A stretch of 64,000 nucleotides of DNA. Source: Holophagaceae bacterium. Its GTDB lineage: Bacteria > Acidobacteriota > Holophagae > Holophagales > Holophagaceae. Within the stretch, counting starts at the first letter, position 1. Every line of letters begins with the position of its first letter. This document shows, piece after piece, positions 37,123-45,346 of the stretch. The notes beneath the pieces are model-generated. The model made no database searches. It was not told where the DNA came from and saw only the letters and a list, made by a program, of their open reading frames with translations. The stretch spans positions 372,001 to 436,000 of the forward strand of contig JADKKO010000004.1 in assembly GCA_016720465.1 (NCBI GenBank). Direction: 5' to 3'. A program made the position numbers and the translations under genes.

Positions 37123-38865
37123 ATGTTTGAAAAACTTGGCAAGTTTCACATCAAAAAGGTTTTGGGCCAAGGGGCCATGGGGGAAGTTTACCTTGGCGAG
37201 GATCCATCCATCGGCCGCGAAGTCGCCATCAAAACCATCCTTCCGAGCGCTGCCCAAGGGGAAGAGGCCAATGAGCGGTTCGCCCGCGAAGCCAAGGCCG
37301 CCGGCGCTCTGAACCACCCGAACCTGGTGACCATCTATGAATTCGGCGAGGACCAGGGCGTGATGTACATCGCCATGGAACTGGTGCCGGGCCACGACCT
37401 GCAGGAATTGCTGCTGGATCAATCCCTGTCGCGGACCGAGGTGCTGGAAGTCCTCGCCCAGGTTTGCGACGGATTGGATTTCGCCCACCGCCAGGGCATC
37501 GTGCACCGCGATATCAAGCCGACGAACATCCGCGTCCAGCGCGACGGCAAGAAATTGCGGGCGAAGGTGATGGATTTCGGTGTGGCGCGCGTTGCGAATT
37601 CCGACATGACGGCCACGGGAATGGTCATGGGCACCGTGAGCTACATGGCTCCGGAGTACATCCGCAGCGGCAAACCGGACCCCCGGAGCGACCTCTTCGC
37701 CGTGGGCGTCATGCTCTACGAGGCCCTGAGCGGACGCAAACCCTTCAGCGGCGACACCACCCCGACCATCCTCTATAAAATCGTCAACGAGCCGCCGGAA
37801 CCCATCGACCTGAGCATGCTGCAAGGCATCAGCCCCCTCGTCCGGAGCGTGCTCGACCAGGGCCTCTCCAAGGATCCGGAGACCCGGTACCAGACCGGTG
37901 AAGCTTTCGCCAAGGCGCTCCGCGCCGTGAAAGATCCGACCTGGCAGGGCGTGGTCCCCGAAGCCACTGCGGTGCTGCCAAGCGGTGCCCTGGCCGCTCC
38001 CGTTTCCGTCTCTGCGAGCCCCACAGCCGTGCTCCCGACGGGTTCCGCGCTGCCCCCGACCGAAGTCATGGCGGCCGGGCCCGTCACGCCACCTGCCCTG
38101 CCCTCGCGGCCAAGTCCGCACACTCCGGCCAAATCGGGATCCGGCGCCCTGGTGGCCGTCCTCGTGGCGGGGGCCGTGGTGGTGGCTCTTCTGGGAGGAG
38201 GCGGATTCTTTGGATGGCGCTGGTGGCAGGCAAGGCAGGGCCAGTCCAACCCGACCACCGCCGCCCAGGATGCGGGTTCACCGGATCTCAGCGCAACGGC
38301 GGCTTCGGGTGCGAACCCAACCCCTGACGGCAATCCGATCATGCCCGTTTCTCCCGAATCCAAAGCCGTTGCGAATGACCAAGCTGGACGGATGGCTGCG
38401 GGGGTCAAGGCCCCCCAGCAGCCGCAATCCCCCCTGAAGCCCGGAGAACCCTTCCAGCCCGCCACGCGTTCGGAACCCGCGCAGCAGGCCCCCAGTGAAG
38501 TTGTTCCCAGCGGGCCCTTCTCACCGGAACGCCTGAGCACCCTGAGCGCCGCGGAGCACATGAGCCTGAGCAATTCCACCATGAGCGAAGCCACCGCCAT
38601 GGCGAACAGCAATCCCGTCAAGGCCCTGGAAGGCCTACGCAATGCGATAGCGGCGAACCCCTACAATTCCCGGGCCTATGGCTGGGCCCTGGTCATCTCG
38701 TACAAGACCGGGCGCTATGGAGAAATGAAGACCTTCTACCGCCAAGCGAAAAGCAAGGGGATTTCCATGTCCCAACTCGAAGGCGGCAACGCCCAGTTGA
38801 AGACGATCCTCGACAACGAGGCCTTCAACCACCGCATCCCCGGAGGACTTGAGGGCAACGAATGA
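37123..38865 (+). CDS. Membrane-anchored Ser/Thr protein kinase (RD type)
   Basis: 580 aa from ATG 37123 with GGGGGAA upstream. Kinase domain 8-270: LGQGAMGEVYLG loop, K37 in VAIKTI, HRDIKPTNIRV with H128-R129-D130, MDFGVARV and MGTVSYMAPEYI; all catalytic groups are present. A Pro/Ala/Thr-rich linker follows, then one membrane helix at about 343-365 (ALVAVLVAGAVVVALLGGGGFF) and a 200-residue external part ending in a TPR-like block (ALEGLRNAIAANPYNSRAYGWALVISYKTGRYGEMK). It overlaps rnc by 4 nt. The ligand or substrate is unknown. Confidence 0.92.
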   Translation: MFEKLGKFHIKKVLGQGAMGEVYLGEDPSIGREVAIKTILPSAAQGEEANERFAREAKAAGALNHPNLVTIYEFGEDQGVMYIAMELVPGHDLQELLLDQSLSRTEVLEVLAQVCDGLDFAHRQGIVHRDIKPTNIRVQRDGKKLRAKVMDFGVARVANSDMTATGMVMGTVSYMAPEYIRSGKPDPRSDLFAVGVMLYEALSGRKPFSGDTTPTILYKIVNEPPEPIDLSMLQGISPLVRSVLDQGLSKDPETRYQTGEAFAKALRAVKDPTWQGVVPEATAVLPSGALAAPVSVSASPTAVLPTGSALPPTEVMAAGPVTPPALPSRPSPHTPAKSGSGALVAVLVAGAVVVALLGGGGFFGWRWWQARQGQSNPTTAAQDAGSPDLSATAASGANPTPDGNPIMPVSPESKAVANDQAGRMAAGVKAPQQPQSPLKPGEPFQPATRSEPAQQAPSEVVPSGPFSPERLSTLSAAEHMSLSNSTMSEATAMANSNPVKALEGLRNAIAANPYNSRAYGWALVISYKTGRYGEMKTFYRQAKSKGISMSQLEGGNAQLKTILDNEAFNHRIPGGLEGNE

Positions 38866-39587
38866 AGCGGTCGAAGGGGCCGCAGGACCATGTCCGGAAG
38901 GATGTGGAAGCCTCGCTTCAATACCGGTTCCGCGACCCCAGCCTGCTGGACCTGGCCCTGACCCATGGTTCCGCGGGCCGGGGCTTGGACAACCAGCGGT
39001 TGGAATACCTGGGCGATGCGTTGATGAATTTTTGCGTGGCGCGCCTCATCTACCAGGAGCAGCCCGATTGGCCCGAAGGTGCCATGTCGAAGTTGCGGGG
39101 CCTGCTGGTCTGCACGGACGCCTTGCATGATTGGGCCCAGGAGCTGGGCCTCGCATTGACCACAGGGGTCCGGGCGCCCAGGCAGCCGGGCGCGTTGAGA
39201 AAACCCCTGGCTGATGCCGTCGAAGCCCTGCTGGCCGCCGTCTACCTGGATGCGGAAGATTCAAAAAACGGGGGGCTGGATGCGGTGATGGCCCTCGTCG
39301 CGCGCCGGCATCTGGAGGCCATCCGCTCGGCGCAGCCCGGAATGTGGGAGCATCGCGACAGCAAGACGACCTTGCAGGAAAAGGCCGCAGCCATGGGCTT
39401 TCAGGCCCCCAGCTATGAACAGATCTCCAGGTCGGGGCCCGACCACCAGCCCACCTTCAGAGTGCGGGCCTCTGTCGGTGAACTCCAAGCGGAGGCCAAC
39501 GCGGGCAGCCTTAAACAGGCGGAGATACTCGCCGCAAGGGAACTCGTGGAGCAACTGGACCGAGCCGCGTCCGGGGAAGCCTCCTGA
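38862..39587 (+). CDS. rnc: Ribonuclease III
   Basis: 241 aa. The RNase III signature is NQRLEYLGDALMNFCVARLIY, and the second acidic cluster is PLADAVEALLAAVYLDA; the metal-binding Glu and Asp residues are present. The C-terminal dsRNA-binding domain runs from about 165 (DSKTTLQEKAAAMGFQAPSYEQISRSGPDHQPTFRVRASVG). It processes double-stranded RNA, including rRNA precursors. The ATG overlaps the kinase stop by 4 nt. Confidence 0.95.
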   Translation: MKRSKGPQDHVRKDVEASLQYRFRDPSLLDLALTHGSAGRGLDNQRLEYLGDALMNFCVARLIYQEQPDWPEGAMSKLRGLLVCTDALHDWAQELGLALTTGVRAPRQPGALRKPLADAVEALLAAVYLDAEDSKNGGLDAVMALVARRHLEAIRSAQPGMWEHRDSKTTLQEKAAAMGFQAPSYEQISRSGPDHQPTFRVRASVGELQAEANAGSLKQAEILAARELVEQLDRAASGEAS

Positions 39588-39692
39588 TAGGATTTAACCG
39601 CCCTCGCTTGCCAAGCGTGAGGATTGTTGGGTAAATGGCCAAGGCTCCGGGGTAAACTCCAAGCGGGCCTAGACGCTGCGAGGAACGACTCC

Positions 39693-40418
39693 GTGAAGGT
39701 TTTCCCAACTCTCAACCTCCAACAGGGCCGCGTGGTACCCACCTTGGGCGCACACCCGCACGACATCGCGCCGATGGATCTCGTGGCGAGCTTGCTGGGG
39801 CACGGACTCTCCCGCCTGGCGCTTGTGGATGTGGACGCCGCCCACAACACGGGCAACAACCGCGAACTCATCGGGCGCATCCTGAAGGCCTGCTCGACCC
39901 CGGCCTCCCCCGTCTGCGTGCAAGTGGCGGGCGGCATCCGGAGTTCCGACCAGGCCCAGTTCTTCGTGGACCAGGGGGCGTCCTGGCTGGTGGTGGGCAC
40001 GATCCTGCACAAGAGCCCCTTGATGGTCGAGAGCCTGGTGGCCCGTTTCCAGCGCCACCTCACCGCCGCCATCGATGCCCGGGGCGGCGAAGTGCATTGT
40101 TCCGGCTGGGTGGACCAGGCAGGCCTCCAGGCCCACAGCCTCGCCGCGAAGATACGGGCCTATGGTTTCAAGCGGCTTCTCTTCGTGGATATCCCTTCGG
40201 ATGCCAGCGCCAGCCCGGATTTCGAGACCGCCAGACAGCTCGGGGAATCCACCAAGCTGCCGGTGCTGATGGGCGGCAGCATCCTCACCCGGGAGCACCT
40301 CCAGCAGGCTGCCGCTTTGGGCGGACTCAACGGCGTGCTAGTGGATGCGTTGCTGTTTCTAGAAGATGCCCGGCTGCTGGACCACCTCCCGTCGGGCATG
40401 TGCTTAGATGAGCACTGA
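39693..40418 (+). CDS. HisA-like TIM-barrel protein with a substituted catalytic aspartate
   Basis: 241 aa from GTG 39693 (GAGGAA upstream), exactly HisA size. HisA/HisF landmarks: VKVFPTLNLQQGRVV (HisA has IPAIDLKDGKVV), LALVDVDAAHNTGNN, VQVAGGIRSSDQAQFFVDQGASWLVVGT, AIDARGGEVHCSGW and PVLMGGSILTREHLQQAAAL. The first catalytic aspartate of HisA corresponds to N8 here, while the second (in AIDARGG) is kept. No other his genes are nearby. It could be a HisA relative with changed activity. It overlaps the next gene by 11 nt. Confidence 0.78.
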   Translation: MKVFPTLNLQQGRVVPTLGAHPHDIAPMDLVASLLGHGLSRLALVDVDAAHNTGNNRELIGRILKACSTPASPVCVQVAGGIRSSDQAQFFVDQGASWLVVGTILHKSPLMVESLVARFQRHLTAAIDARGGEVHCSGWVDQAGLQAHSLAAKIRAYGFKRLLFVDIPSDASASPDFETARQLGESTKLPVLMGGSILTREHLQQAAALGGLNGVLVDALLFLEDARLLDHLPSGMCLDEH

Positions 40419-42207
40419 GCCCCAGGAGGAGCTGTCATTCCTGAACCTGCTCTCCAGGCAGGAGCAGTTGCATTTCCGGAATCTCGCGCTCATCCGCCCT
40501 CAGCTGCCCACCGACAAGCAGTTGCAGCTCATCGAAGGCTTGGCGCGGAACTTGTCGACCCCGCGCTTGTTGACCCTGATCGCGCGGACGCCGCACTGGC
40601 TCATCCACGGACCGATCCTTCAGGCCCTGGCCGAAAACGAACACACGCCCGAGGCGATCCGGCGCGACCTTGAGATGGCGGTCTCGCTCTTCGACATGAT
40701 GCGGGAGCTGGACCAGGCGCCCGCCTCCGAGAAAGAAGAGCGGTCCGAAACCGTCAAGACCATCTACCAGCAGCTCCGGCCCGACCTGAAGCCCATCGTG
40801 AAGGCCCAGGCCAAGCAGATGGCCAGGCAGGTCCACTCGACGGGCACCACAGCGGAGCTGCCGCCGCTCCCCAGCGCGGAGCAGGATTGGGAAGCCCTCA
40901 TGGCTCCGCCGCAGGAGCCCGCCCAGGCCGAGGCGTTCCGCCCGCCCGCGCTTCCAAAATCGGAAATGCTGTTGCGCGCGGCCAGCACGCATCAAGTGGA
41001 GGAGCTGTGCACCCTGCTGACGGATCCGGACCCCGAGATCCGCTCCTCCGCGCTGCACAACCCCATCGTCACCGAGGAGATCCTCGCCTCCTCCCTGCAG
41101 CAATGCCAGGTCCAGGAATTCTTCGATGAAGTCTATGCGGAGGCCCGATGGTATTTCCGGGATGCCGTCCGCAGCGCCATCCGCCACGCGCCTTCCAGCC
41201 CCAGCGACCTCTGCCGCAAGCTCGGGATTTCCGAACACCTGCTCTACAGGCTGGACCAGGGTTCCCACGGCCGCGCCGACATCCACCGCATCGTGAGCCT
41301 GTTCACCCAGTTGGATGAATCCGAATACCAGTACGTCACCCTGTGGGCCAAGCGGTCCGCCCCCAACATGCTCCGGGTCGTGAAGTATTTCTACGACCGG
41401 CTGCAGCGGCGCCGGTCCAGCCAGGCGAGCGGCTTCACAGCCCCCCTGGCCGAAGGCCGCTGGACCTCGCTCGAGGACCGGGTCTTCTCGGCGAACCAGG
41501 CCACGGCGCCGGAGCAGTTGCTGAGCGCCCTGGTCGATCCAGATTTCAGCGTCTTTCTCGTGGTGCTCGAAAATCCCGGGCTGTCCCCGAAGGAACTGCT
41601 GGCCTCCATCCCTTCCCTGGACCAACTGCGCGGGGAGCGGCTGGCCAACCACCATACCTGGGGACAGAACCCGGCGGTCCAGGAAGCCCTGGTCCACAAC
41701 ACCCATCTTTCGGAACACACGGCCCTGCGCCTGCTCGCCAATCTCCAGACCCCCCGCGCCCTGCTGGACGTGCTGAGGGATCCGCGCATCCCGCACATGG
41801 AGGTCAAGAGCCAGGCCCAGGCCACCCTCCGGGCCATGTACCTCGCCATGGACATCTCCCACCGCATCATCGCGCTGCGCTCCACGGGTGGAGAGCTTAT
41901 CCGGTACCTGCCCGCTGAAATCCTCCAGGATGAAGCCACGCTGACCCAACTCGTGTCGGACCGGCAGCTGGATCCGAGCATCCTGCTGCGTCTGGCCCGG
42001 AACAAGCAGACGCCGCGCAATGTGCTGGCCATCATCGCCCAACACCCCATCATGATGGCCCACCCGCCGATCATGTCCGAACTCCTGCTGAATCCGAAGA
42101 CCCCGAGGGACTCGGCCATCCGGATCTGGAGCCTCCTGTCGGAGAGCGAGCAGCAACAGTTGCTCAAGAGCCCCCACCTGCCCGCCACGCTCCGGAACCT
42201 GGCCTAA
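40408..42207 (+). CDS. Helical-repeat protein of unknown function (HEAT/LRV-like)
   Basis: 599 aa, soluble, no signal peptide. The sequence consists largely of repeating helix pairs of the type seen in leucine-rich-variant and HEAT proteins: LLTDPDPEIRSSALHNPIVTEEIL, LLSALVDPDFSVFLVVLENPGLSPKELL, VQEALVHNTHLSEHTALRLLANLQTP and PSILLRLARNKQTPRNVLAIIAQHP. A segment at about 270-330 (SDLCRKLGISEHLLYRLDQGSHGRADIHRIVSLF) differs from the repeats. Such proteins are usually binding scaffolds. It overlaps the hisA-like gene and may belong to the kinase-rnc operon. Confidence 0.72.
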   Translation: MSTEPQEELSFLNLLSRQEQLHFRNLALIRPQLPTDKQLQLIEGLARNLSTPRLLTLIARTPHWLIHGPILQALAENEHTPEAIRRDLEMAVSLFDMMRELDQAPASEKEERSETVKTIYQQLRPDLKPIVKAQAKQMARQVHSTGTTAELPPLPSAEQDWEALMAPPQEPAQAEAFRPPALPKSEMLLRAASTHQVEELCTLLTDPDPEIRSSALHNPIVTEEILASSLQQCQVQEFFDEVYAEARWYFRDAVRSAIRHAPSSPSDLCRKLGISEHLLYRLDQGSHGRADIHRIVSLFTQLDESEYQYVTLWAKRSAPNMLRVVKYFYDRLQRRRSSQASGFTAPLAEGRWTSLEDRVFSANQATAPEQLLSALVDPDFSVFLVVLENPGLSPKELLASIPSLDQLRGERLANHHTWGQNPAVQEALVHNTHLSEHTALRLLANLQTPRALLDVLRDPRIPHMEVKSQAQATLRAMYLAMDISHRIIALRSTGGELIRYLPAEILQDEATLTQLVSDRQLDPSILLRLARNKQTPRNVLAIIAQHPIMMAHPPIMSELLLNPKTPRDSAIRIWSLLSESEQQQLLKSPHLPATLRNLA

Positions 42208-42251
42208 GCAGTTGGGCCAACCGGCCGTAACCCAAACCACTGGAGTTGAAG

Positions 42252-43286
42252 ATGCGTATGGGGAGAGCAGCGGGAGGCGCCTTAAAGACCTGGATCGGCT
42301 TGACCGTCGCAGCCATGGTGCTGGTCGTGGTTCCCGGTTGCAGGGCCAAAGGCTCCAAGGCTCCATCCTGGCTGCAATCGGCGCCTGTGGGTTGCTCCAT
42401 GGCCATCTCGGGCCAGGTCGGCTGGCTGCTTGAGAATCCTGATTTCCAATCGGCCATCACGCGCATCCCCGTGGCCGAGCAGACGCTGGATCTCTTCCTG
42501 AAAAAGGCCAAGATCCATCCTGAAGGTGAAACCGGACGCATCACGCTCTTCCTGTTCGATATTCCCAAAGGCAAGACGAACCCAGAGGATATGGCTGCGG
42601 ATTTCCTGCTTCAGTTCGACGGGTTCAAGGATCCTCGCGCCTTGCAGATGGCCCTCGCCGAGTCCTTCCCGCCTGAAGGCAGCTTGATCCTGGATAAAAA
42701 GGACTGCCCCCTGTTCGTGATGATGGATATCAACAAGGTGAAGATCCGCGCCTTGGTGGACCCCCAGGAACGTATCGTCGTGGGGGACCTGCGGGCTCTG
42801 GGCCGGCGGGCCGCCCAGGGCACGCTATCCCAAGGGCCCAAAGCCGCCCATGCCCTGGGTGCCGGAGAATGGATCGACGCCACCGCCCCCATCGCCGGTT
42901 ACGTGAATCCCGATGCGCTCATGGCCGGGGTCGGCGGCAAATTGCCTGGCGAACTGACCAAAGAATTCCCCAAAGGCCTGGAGTCCCTGGTCTGGAGCGT
43001 GACCCCCGCCAAAAACGCCGAAGATCCCAAGGGGATACATCGATTGGAACTGGCCATCGGAGGTTCGCCCGAAGGCATCAACCAGGCCTCGCATTGGGTC
43101 CAGCGCCTGGTGGCCGCCGCGAGCCAATTGGGAGCCCAGCAACAACTGGCGCCGGTATTGATGCAGGAAAAAACCCGTGTCGGCGTCCGGTACAGCGCCT
43201 CCAACGAGCAAATCAAGGCGATTCTCGGGAGCTTCGGCCAATCATGGGTTTCCATGGACTCCAAGAGGAAACCTCCCAAAGCATGA
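42252..43286 (+). CDS. Putative lipoprotein of unknown function, cotranscribed with an ECF sigma factor
   Basis: 344 aa from ATG 42252 (GGAG upstream). The N-terminus has a membrane segment followed by a lipobox-like VVPGC, so lipid anchoring is likely. The mature part has mixed alpha/beta content with FLFDIPKGKTNPEDMAADFLLQFDGF and HWVQRLVAAASQLGAQQQLAPVLM. I do not recognise the family. The ATG of the sigma factor overlaps its stop, so the two are coexpressed, and a surface-sensing role would be an inference. Confidence 0.7.
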   Translation: MRMGRAAGGALKTWIGLTVAAMVLVVVPGCRAKGSKAPSWLQSAPVGCSMAISGQVGWLLENPDFQSAITRIPVAEQTLDLFLKKAKIHPEGETGRITLFLFDIPKGKTNPEDMAADFLLQFDGFKDPRALQMALAESFPPEGSLILDKKDCPLFVMMDINKVKIRALVDPQERIVVGDLRALGRRAAQGTLSQGPKAAHALGAGEWIDATAPIAGYVNPDALMAGVGGKLPGELTKEFPKGLESLVWSVTPAKNAEDPKGIHRLELAIGGSPEGINQASHWVQRLVAAASQLGAQQQLAPVLMQEKTRVGVRYSASNEQIKAILGSFGQSWVSMDSKRKPPKA

Positions 43287-43879
43287 GATCCGCGCCCTCC
43301 GCAGCAAACCTGGAACCGCCGGCCAGTCCAGAATTCTGGATGGCCCGCCTGAAGGCGGGCCACGAAGAGGCCTTGGCCCACCTCATGACTCGTTTTGAAA
43401 AACCGGTATTCGCCTTCATCTACCGTCGCCTGGGCGGGGAAACCGGAGTGGTCCAGGAGCTCACCCAGGAGGTATTTCTCAAATGCCTCCAGCATTGCCA
43501 GCGTTTCGAGGAGGGCCGTCCCGTGGCGGCATGGATTTTTACATTGGCGGCTAATGCGGCGACCGACCATCTGCGTAAAAGAGGTAGGGAGGTGGCCCCC
43601 CCTGAGTTCTTTGACGCACCCGACCCGCATCAGCCTTCACCCTGGATGCAAGTCGACCAGGGCCGGAAGCTAGGGGCTTTGCAGGAAGCCATCGACGGCC
43701 TGACGCCCCGACAGAAGGCCATGATCCTGGCCTACTACGTCCACGAACACCCGGTGAAACGCATCGCTGAAGACCTCGGCTGTGCCGAGGGCACCGTGAA
43801 GGCCACTTTGTTCCAAAGTCTCGCCAAACTCCGCAAGATCCTTACTCCATCCTTCCAGGATGTGCCCCATGAAGCCTGA
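43283..43879 (+). CDS. ECF-type RNA polymerase sigma factor
   Basis: 198 aa from ATG 43283. Region 2 is FEKPVFAFIYRRLGGETGVVQELTQEVFLKCLQHCQRF and AAWIFTLAANAATDHLRKRGR; region 4 is GLTPRQKAMILAYYVHEHPVKRIAEDLGCAEGTVKATLFQSLAKLRKIL with a clear helix-turn-helix. It directs RNA polymerase to a dedicated set of promoters. It overlaps the lipoprotein gene upstream (4 nt) and the anti-sigma-like membrane gene downstream (11 nt). Confidence 0.93.
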   Translation: MRSAPSAANLEPPASPEFWMARLKAGHEEALAHLMTRFEKPVFAFIYRRLGGETGVVQELTQEVFLKCLQHCQRFEEGRPVAAWIFTLAANAATDHLRKRGREVAPPEFFDAPDPHQPSPWMQVDQGRKLGALQEAIDGLTPRQKAMILAYYVHEHPVKRIAEDLGCAEGTVKATLFQSLAKLRKILTPSFQDVPHEA

Positions 43880-44534
43880 ACTCGACCCAAAAAACCTCCA
43901 AGACGCCGCAGCGTTCGACCTGCTGATGCAGCCGGAGGCCTGGCCCGACGATCCCGCCGCCCAAGCGGAATTCGCCGAACTGCTGGAACTCCACCTGGCG
44001 CTGCAAGCCCACAGGCACGCCATCGACCAGGACCTGAAACCCCGGCACACGGCGGGCTCCTGGTGGCTGGCAGCCGCAGCCGCCGCGGCGGTGCTGCTCC
44101 CTTCACTCTATGCCGTGAAACACGTGCAGACCCTCAACGAGCGGAGCCGCAACGTCGCCCGCATCGACCAGGAAGCCAGCAAGCGGGCCCAGGACCGTCT
44201 CTGGGCCGGCTTCTTCCAGCAGACGTCCGACCTGCTCAAGAATTTCGAGAAACATCCCGAGCTTTGCGCCCTGGACAAGGAAAACCGCGAAAGGGAGCGC
44301 GAGGCGGCGGTTTCCCTGCTGCTGGCGAGCCACCAACTGGCCTCCCAGGGCGCGCCCGTGCCCGAGGCAGAAGCCATCCGCACGGATCTCCACGCCTGGC
44401 TTTCGGAGCTGGCTCTGGAGGATGGCTGCCTGAACCCCGAACGGGCGAGTGAACTCCGCCGCTGGGCCAAGGCCAACAATCTTGAAGGCCAGGCCGAGCG
44501 CATGGGCAAGCTGCTCCGCAAGGAGACGGCCTGA
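43869..44534 (+). CDS. Putative membrane-bound anti-sigma factor
   Basis: 221 aa from ATG 43869 (or GTG 43860). One membrane helix at about 65-83 (GSWWLAAAAAAAVLLPSLYAV) separates an acidic N-terminal cytoplasmic part from a helical, charged external part (NERSRNVARIDQEASKRAQDRLW). There is no HxxxCxxC zinc motif. The immediate position after an ECF sigma gene and the single-span topology suggest an anti-sigma factor; this is an inference from context. Confidence 0.68.
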   Translation: MKPELDPKNLQDAAAFDLLMQPEAWPDDPAAQAEFAELLELHLALQAHRHAIDQDLKPRHTAGSWWLAAAAAAAVLLPSLYAVKHVQTLNERSRNVARIDQEASKRAQDRLWAGFFQQTSDLLKNFEKHPELCALDKENREREREAAVSLLLASHQLASQGAPVPEAEAIRTDLHAWLSELALEDGCLNPERASELRRWAKANNLEGQAERMGKLLRKETA

Positions 44535-45346
44535 TGTTTCCATGCTTCCTGTGGGTGGTGGAACCGCCGGCGCCAGCGGCGCCCATGGTCCTGGCCGCGC
44601 CCGCCAAGGATGGTCCCGCCGACCTGCTTTTCCGGCAGGCCAAGAACCTCCGCTACGGACAGCGCTGGTATGAGGCTGCGGCCGTCTACCGCCAGATCCT
44701 CCGGGAGCATCCGACCTACTCGCGGCTTCCGGAGGTACGCTTCTGGCTTGCCTCCACGCTCGAATCAGACCAGCGCTGGGACAGCGCCGCGGATGCCTAC
44801 ACAGAATTCCTGGACCTCCATCCGGACCAGAAGCTGCTGGGCCGCGAGGCCAAGCTCAATCGCATCCACTGCTGGGGCCTTCGCCAGGGCCAGAGCCTAC
44901 AAGCGACGCCTGGGCTCATCTCCGCCCTGGGCGATCCTTCCGATGAAATCCAGGTGGCCGCGGCCCTGCAACTCTCCAAGAAGGGCGATCAGCGCGCGGT
45001 GGAAGCCTTGCAGAAGGGCCTGAGGACCGCATCCTGTTCGGAGCCCTGCCGCCTCGCCCTGCTGGGGATGGGCGTGGAACCAAAGACGGCGGCATCCGCT
45101 TCGAATGGACGCTACCTCGTGCTGCGCATCCAGGAAAAGGGAAAGCCCGACGCCGTGACGATCCGGCTGGCCATGGGCCTCGCCAAGGCGGTGGCTGGCT
45201 ACATGAGCGACGCCCAAATCCAGCAGGCGAGGCATAAGGGCATCGATCCGGACCGGTTGATGGATATGGCGCTGAACGCTCCCAAGGGCACGGTCCTGCT
45301 GTCCGTGGATGACAAGGACAGCAGCATCACCATCCTCACCGAGTAG
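44534..45346 (+). CDS. TPR/HEAT-like repeat protein, likely exported
   Basis: 270 aa, ATG 44534 overlapping the previous stop (TGATG). A short hydrophobic N-terminus (MFPCFLWVVEPPAPAAPMVL) may be a signal sequence. TPR-like repeats follow: DLLFRQAKNLRYGQRWYEAAAVYRQILREHP and WLASTLESDQRWDSAADAYTEFLDLHP, then a HEAT-like block ALGDPSDEIQVAAALQLSKKGDQRAVEAL. It is the last gene of the sigma operon. Its 3' end overlaps the convergent DAHP synthase gene by 11 nt. Confidence 0.72.
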   Translation: MFPCFLWVVEPPAPAAPMVLAAPAKDGPADLLFRQAKNLRYGQRWYEAAAVYRQILREHPTYSRLPEVRFWLASTLESDQRWDSAADAYTEFLDLHPDQKLLGREAKLNRIHCWGLRQGQSLQATPGLISALGDPSDEIQVAAALQLSKKGDQRAVEALQKGLRTASCSEPCRLALLGMGVEPKTAASASNGRYLVLRIQEKGKPDAVTIRLAMGLAKAVAGYMSDAQIQQARHKGIDPDRLMDMALNAPKGTVLLSVDDKDSSITILTE

